Under the pieces are notes generated by a model. That model saw only the letters and a list, made by a program, of their open reading frames with translations, did no database searches and was not told the origin of the DNA. Source: Spirochaetales bacterium (GTDB taxonomy: Bacteria; Spirochaetota; Spirochaetia; Treponematales; UBA12059). Taken from it: DNA of 8,759 nucleotides. Positions 5,339 to 8,759 of this stretch are shown piece by piece; position 1 is the first letter of the stretch; each line of letters begins with the position of its first letter. The translations under genes were made by a program, and so were the position numbers. The stretch spans positions 1 through 8,759 of the forward strand of contig JAFGUM010000487.1 in the NCBI GenBank assembly GCA_016938515.1. Direction: 5' to 3'.

Positions 5339-6505
5339 ATGAGCTCGCAGGAAAGAAAAACTATAATAACCTTGCCGGTTAAAATTGTATTAACCGACAT
5401 AGGAACGACGTTTTTTATTAAAAACAACAAGAAGCTCAAGAAATTCAAGCTAGCCGATAACGTGGAAGAATACGGTATCATTCTGGATCGCTTTACTCCT
5501 TCAAGCCTCCAGCGCATGATGGTGGCCGATTATGTATCAAAAGTGGAGATTTCAGACAGCGAGTTCGTTACCATCCGTCAAGAGGTAATGGATCTTTCCA
5601 AATTGATAACCTATACAATGCTGTACCGGCAGTACGACGCGTACATATTTCAGCGCGTGCTTTCAAGTGATGTCATAAAAAACTGGAATAGAAAAAATCC
5701 AGCCAACATCATAGACGACAAAACCCGTATCAATGACTCGTTCCTTCAAAGCGTTCTTGATGAAAAAGCGAAGGACATTGCAGATATAAAGCAGGGCATT
5801 CTCAACCCCATACTTGGCTTTATCAACCGCAATTCCAACCTGCTTCCCGAGGAAAAGAACATACAGATACTACTATCAGAGAAGTTCCTGAACCTGCTAC
5901 GACCGTTTACGTGGTTTATAATCGTCAAGTTCAACGGAGCCGATGGCTACGACGCTCTCATCAAGGAGATACGAACCGGCCTCGCCGATTATATGGAAAA
6001 AGCAAAGATTGCAGAATACGTCGCACTAAACGTAATGGAACTGGCAGCCAACGCCGAGAACACCAACCTCAAGCGCGAAGCTAAAAATATTTTCAAAGGT
6101 GCCGTTGACATGAACGCGGTACTGTTTGATCCGGATATACGGCAGCAAGTCATAAGCTCTCTGCAACGCAAAGGCGAAGTGGTATATATTTCCTGGAAAC
6201 TTGGCTCCAAAGGCACCTCTATAGGCACGCAAGGCAAGCTCAACATTACGATCTACAACAAGGAATCTGAGTACGAGAAAATGAAGGAAGCTTTTGACGT
6301 CAAGAAAAACGCCGACCTCAAAAAGCGGTCTCTCGAAGATTTCTACAAAGCCCTGCCCGAAACCGAGTCTGATACAGACCTGGGGCTATACTACCTGTCA
6401 TACCTGTCCGAAGCCTGCGAGAAGGTCAATGTCAAGTTCGAGTCATTCGTAAATCAGGTTTCGGGATCTGATCTTACCGTCGTAACGATGGCTATTAATA
6501 TATAA
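5339..6505 (+). CDS. Protein with degenerate GHKL-ATPase-like C-terminal domain, unknown function
   Basis: A 388-residue, probably cytoplasmic protein with no signal peptide or clear membrane segment. The N-terminal 220 residues are unrecognised: a strand-rich start with a Lys-rich segment (29-37: NNKKLKKFK), then mostly helices. From about residue 225 the order of motifs follows GHKL ATPases (histidine kinases, anti-sigma kinases): ALNVMELAANAENTN (229-243), with E234 and N238 as in the N-box; strands VVYISWKL and KLNITIYNKES (300-310) where the DxGxG G1 box should be; TDLGLYYLSYLSEA (346-359) as a G2-like box; and a final strand pair LTVVTMAIN. The G1 Asp and glycines are not kept, so ATP binding is uncertain. 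It has its own promoter and a GGGGGG ribosome site (5323-5328, 10 nt before ATG). It is AT-richer than its neighbours: 26/60 GC at 5701-5760 against 38/60 at 7441-7500. It may precede ppdK in the transcript. Confidence 0.8.
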   Translation: MSSQERKTIITLPVKIVLTDIGTTFFIKNNKKLKKFKLADNVEEYGIILDRFTPSSLQRMMVADYVSKVEISDSEFVTIRQEVMDLSKLITYTMLYRQYDAYIFQRVLSSDVIKNWNRKNPANIIDDKTRINDSFLQSVLDEKAKDIADIKQGILNPILGFINRNSNLLPEEKNIQILLSEKFLNLLRPFTWFIIVKFNGADGYDALIKEIRTGLADYMEKAKIAEYVALNVMELAANAENTNLKREAKNIFKGAVDMNAVLFDPDIRQQVISSLQRKGEVVYISWKLGSKGTSIGTQGKLNITIYNKESEYEKMKEAFDVKKNADLKKRSLEDFYKALPETESDTDLGLYYLSYLSEACEKVNVKFESFVNQVSGSDLTVVTMAINI

Positions 6506-6554
6506 TAATTAAACCTTGAAACCTACCTCCAACGATGTCCCCTGATGCGGTTCA

Positions 6555-6581
6555 TTGACAGAACATGCAGTTTCATATAGG
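6555..6581 (+). promoter_or_regulatory. Probable ppdK promoter
   Basis: A perfect -35 TTGACA (6555-6560) is followed after 15 bp by TATAGG (6576-6581). A better -10, TATACT (6584-6589), is 23 bp from the -35 and would start the mRNA inside the Shine-Dalgarno site, so the first pairing is more likely. The short or long spacing makes this promoter non-ideal. The remainder of 6506-6609 contains no clear terminator for the gene before it. Confidence 0.45.
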
Positions 6582-6594
6582 TTTATACTCGAAC

Positions 6595-6600
6595 GGAGGA
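6595..6600 (+). promoter_or_regulatory. Strong Shine-Dalgarno site of ppdK
   Basis: GGAGGA lies 9 nt before ATG 6610. It is the best ribosome site in the window and fixes the ppdK start. Confidence 0.75.
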
Positions 6601-6609
6601 CTACATTCG

Positions 6610-8759
<2,150 letters not shown>

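Overview
The window is most likely chromosomal DNA of a diderm bacterium, and I favour a spirochaete (Treponema/Spirochaeta-like). The reasons are indirect: two short lipoprotein signal peptides with relaxed lipoboxes ending in Thr-Ser-Cys and Val-Ser-Cys, a bacterial-type pyruvate phosphate dikinase, and a moderately GC-rich core with one AT-richer gene. No rRNA, tRNA, CRISPR array, transposase, integrase or phage gene was seen. Taxonomy is inference, not proof.

Left block, + strand (1-2298): the last 17 codons of an unidentified gene, then a DUF503/YlxP-like small protein starting at TTG 65, an LppM-like (DUF3153-like) lipoprotein (404-1006), and a larger lipoprotein (1126-2298) with a Pro/Ala linker, a probable beta-sandwich middle and a C-terminal domain of unknown role.

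Middle block, - strand (5184 down to 2276): a two-gene unit. The upstream gene encodes an exported protein whose N-terminal domain resembles the M28 aminopeptidase fold with the metal ligands lost, followed by about 7-8 membrane segments. The second gene is dinB (DNA polymerase IV), whose ATG overlaps the upstream TGA as ATGA. dinB converges on the large lipoprotein gene and the two coding regions overlap tail to tail by 23 bp, with two hairpins just beyond.

Right block, + strand (5231-8759): a well-formed sigma-70-type promoter drives a 388-residue protein with a C-terminal GHKL-ATPase-like region (N-box-like and G2-box-like motifs, degenerate lid), clearly AT-richer than its neighbours. It is followed by ppdK with its own Shine-Dalgarno site and probable promoter; ppdK runs off the right edge after 716 complete codons. 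The divergent intergenic region 5185-5338 carries back-to-back promoters; the minus-strand one would give a nearly leaderless mRNA.

Most of the window is ordinary housekeeping sequence. The two parts that look least described are the pseudo-M28 membrane protein coupled to dinB and the orphan GHKL-like protein beside ppdK. I see no clear defence, mobile or biosynthetic system.
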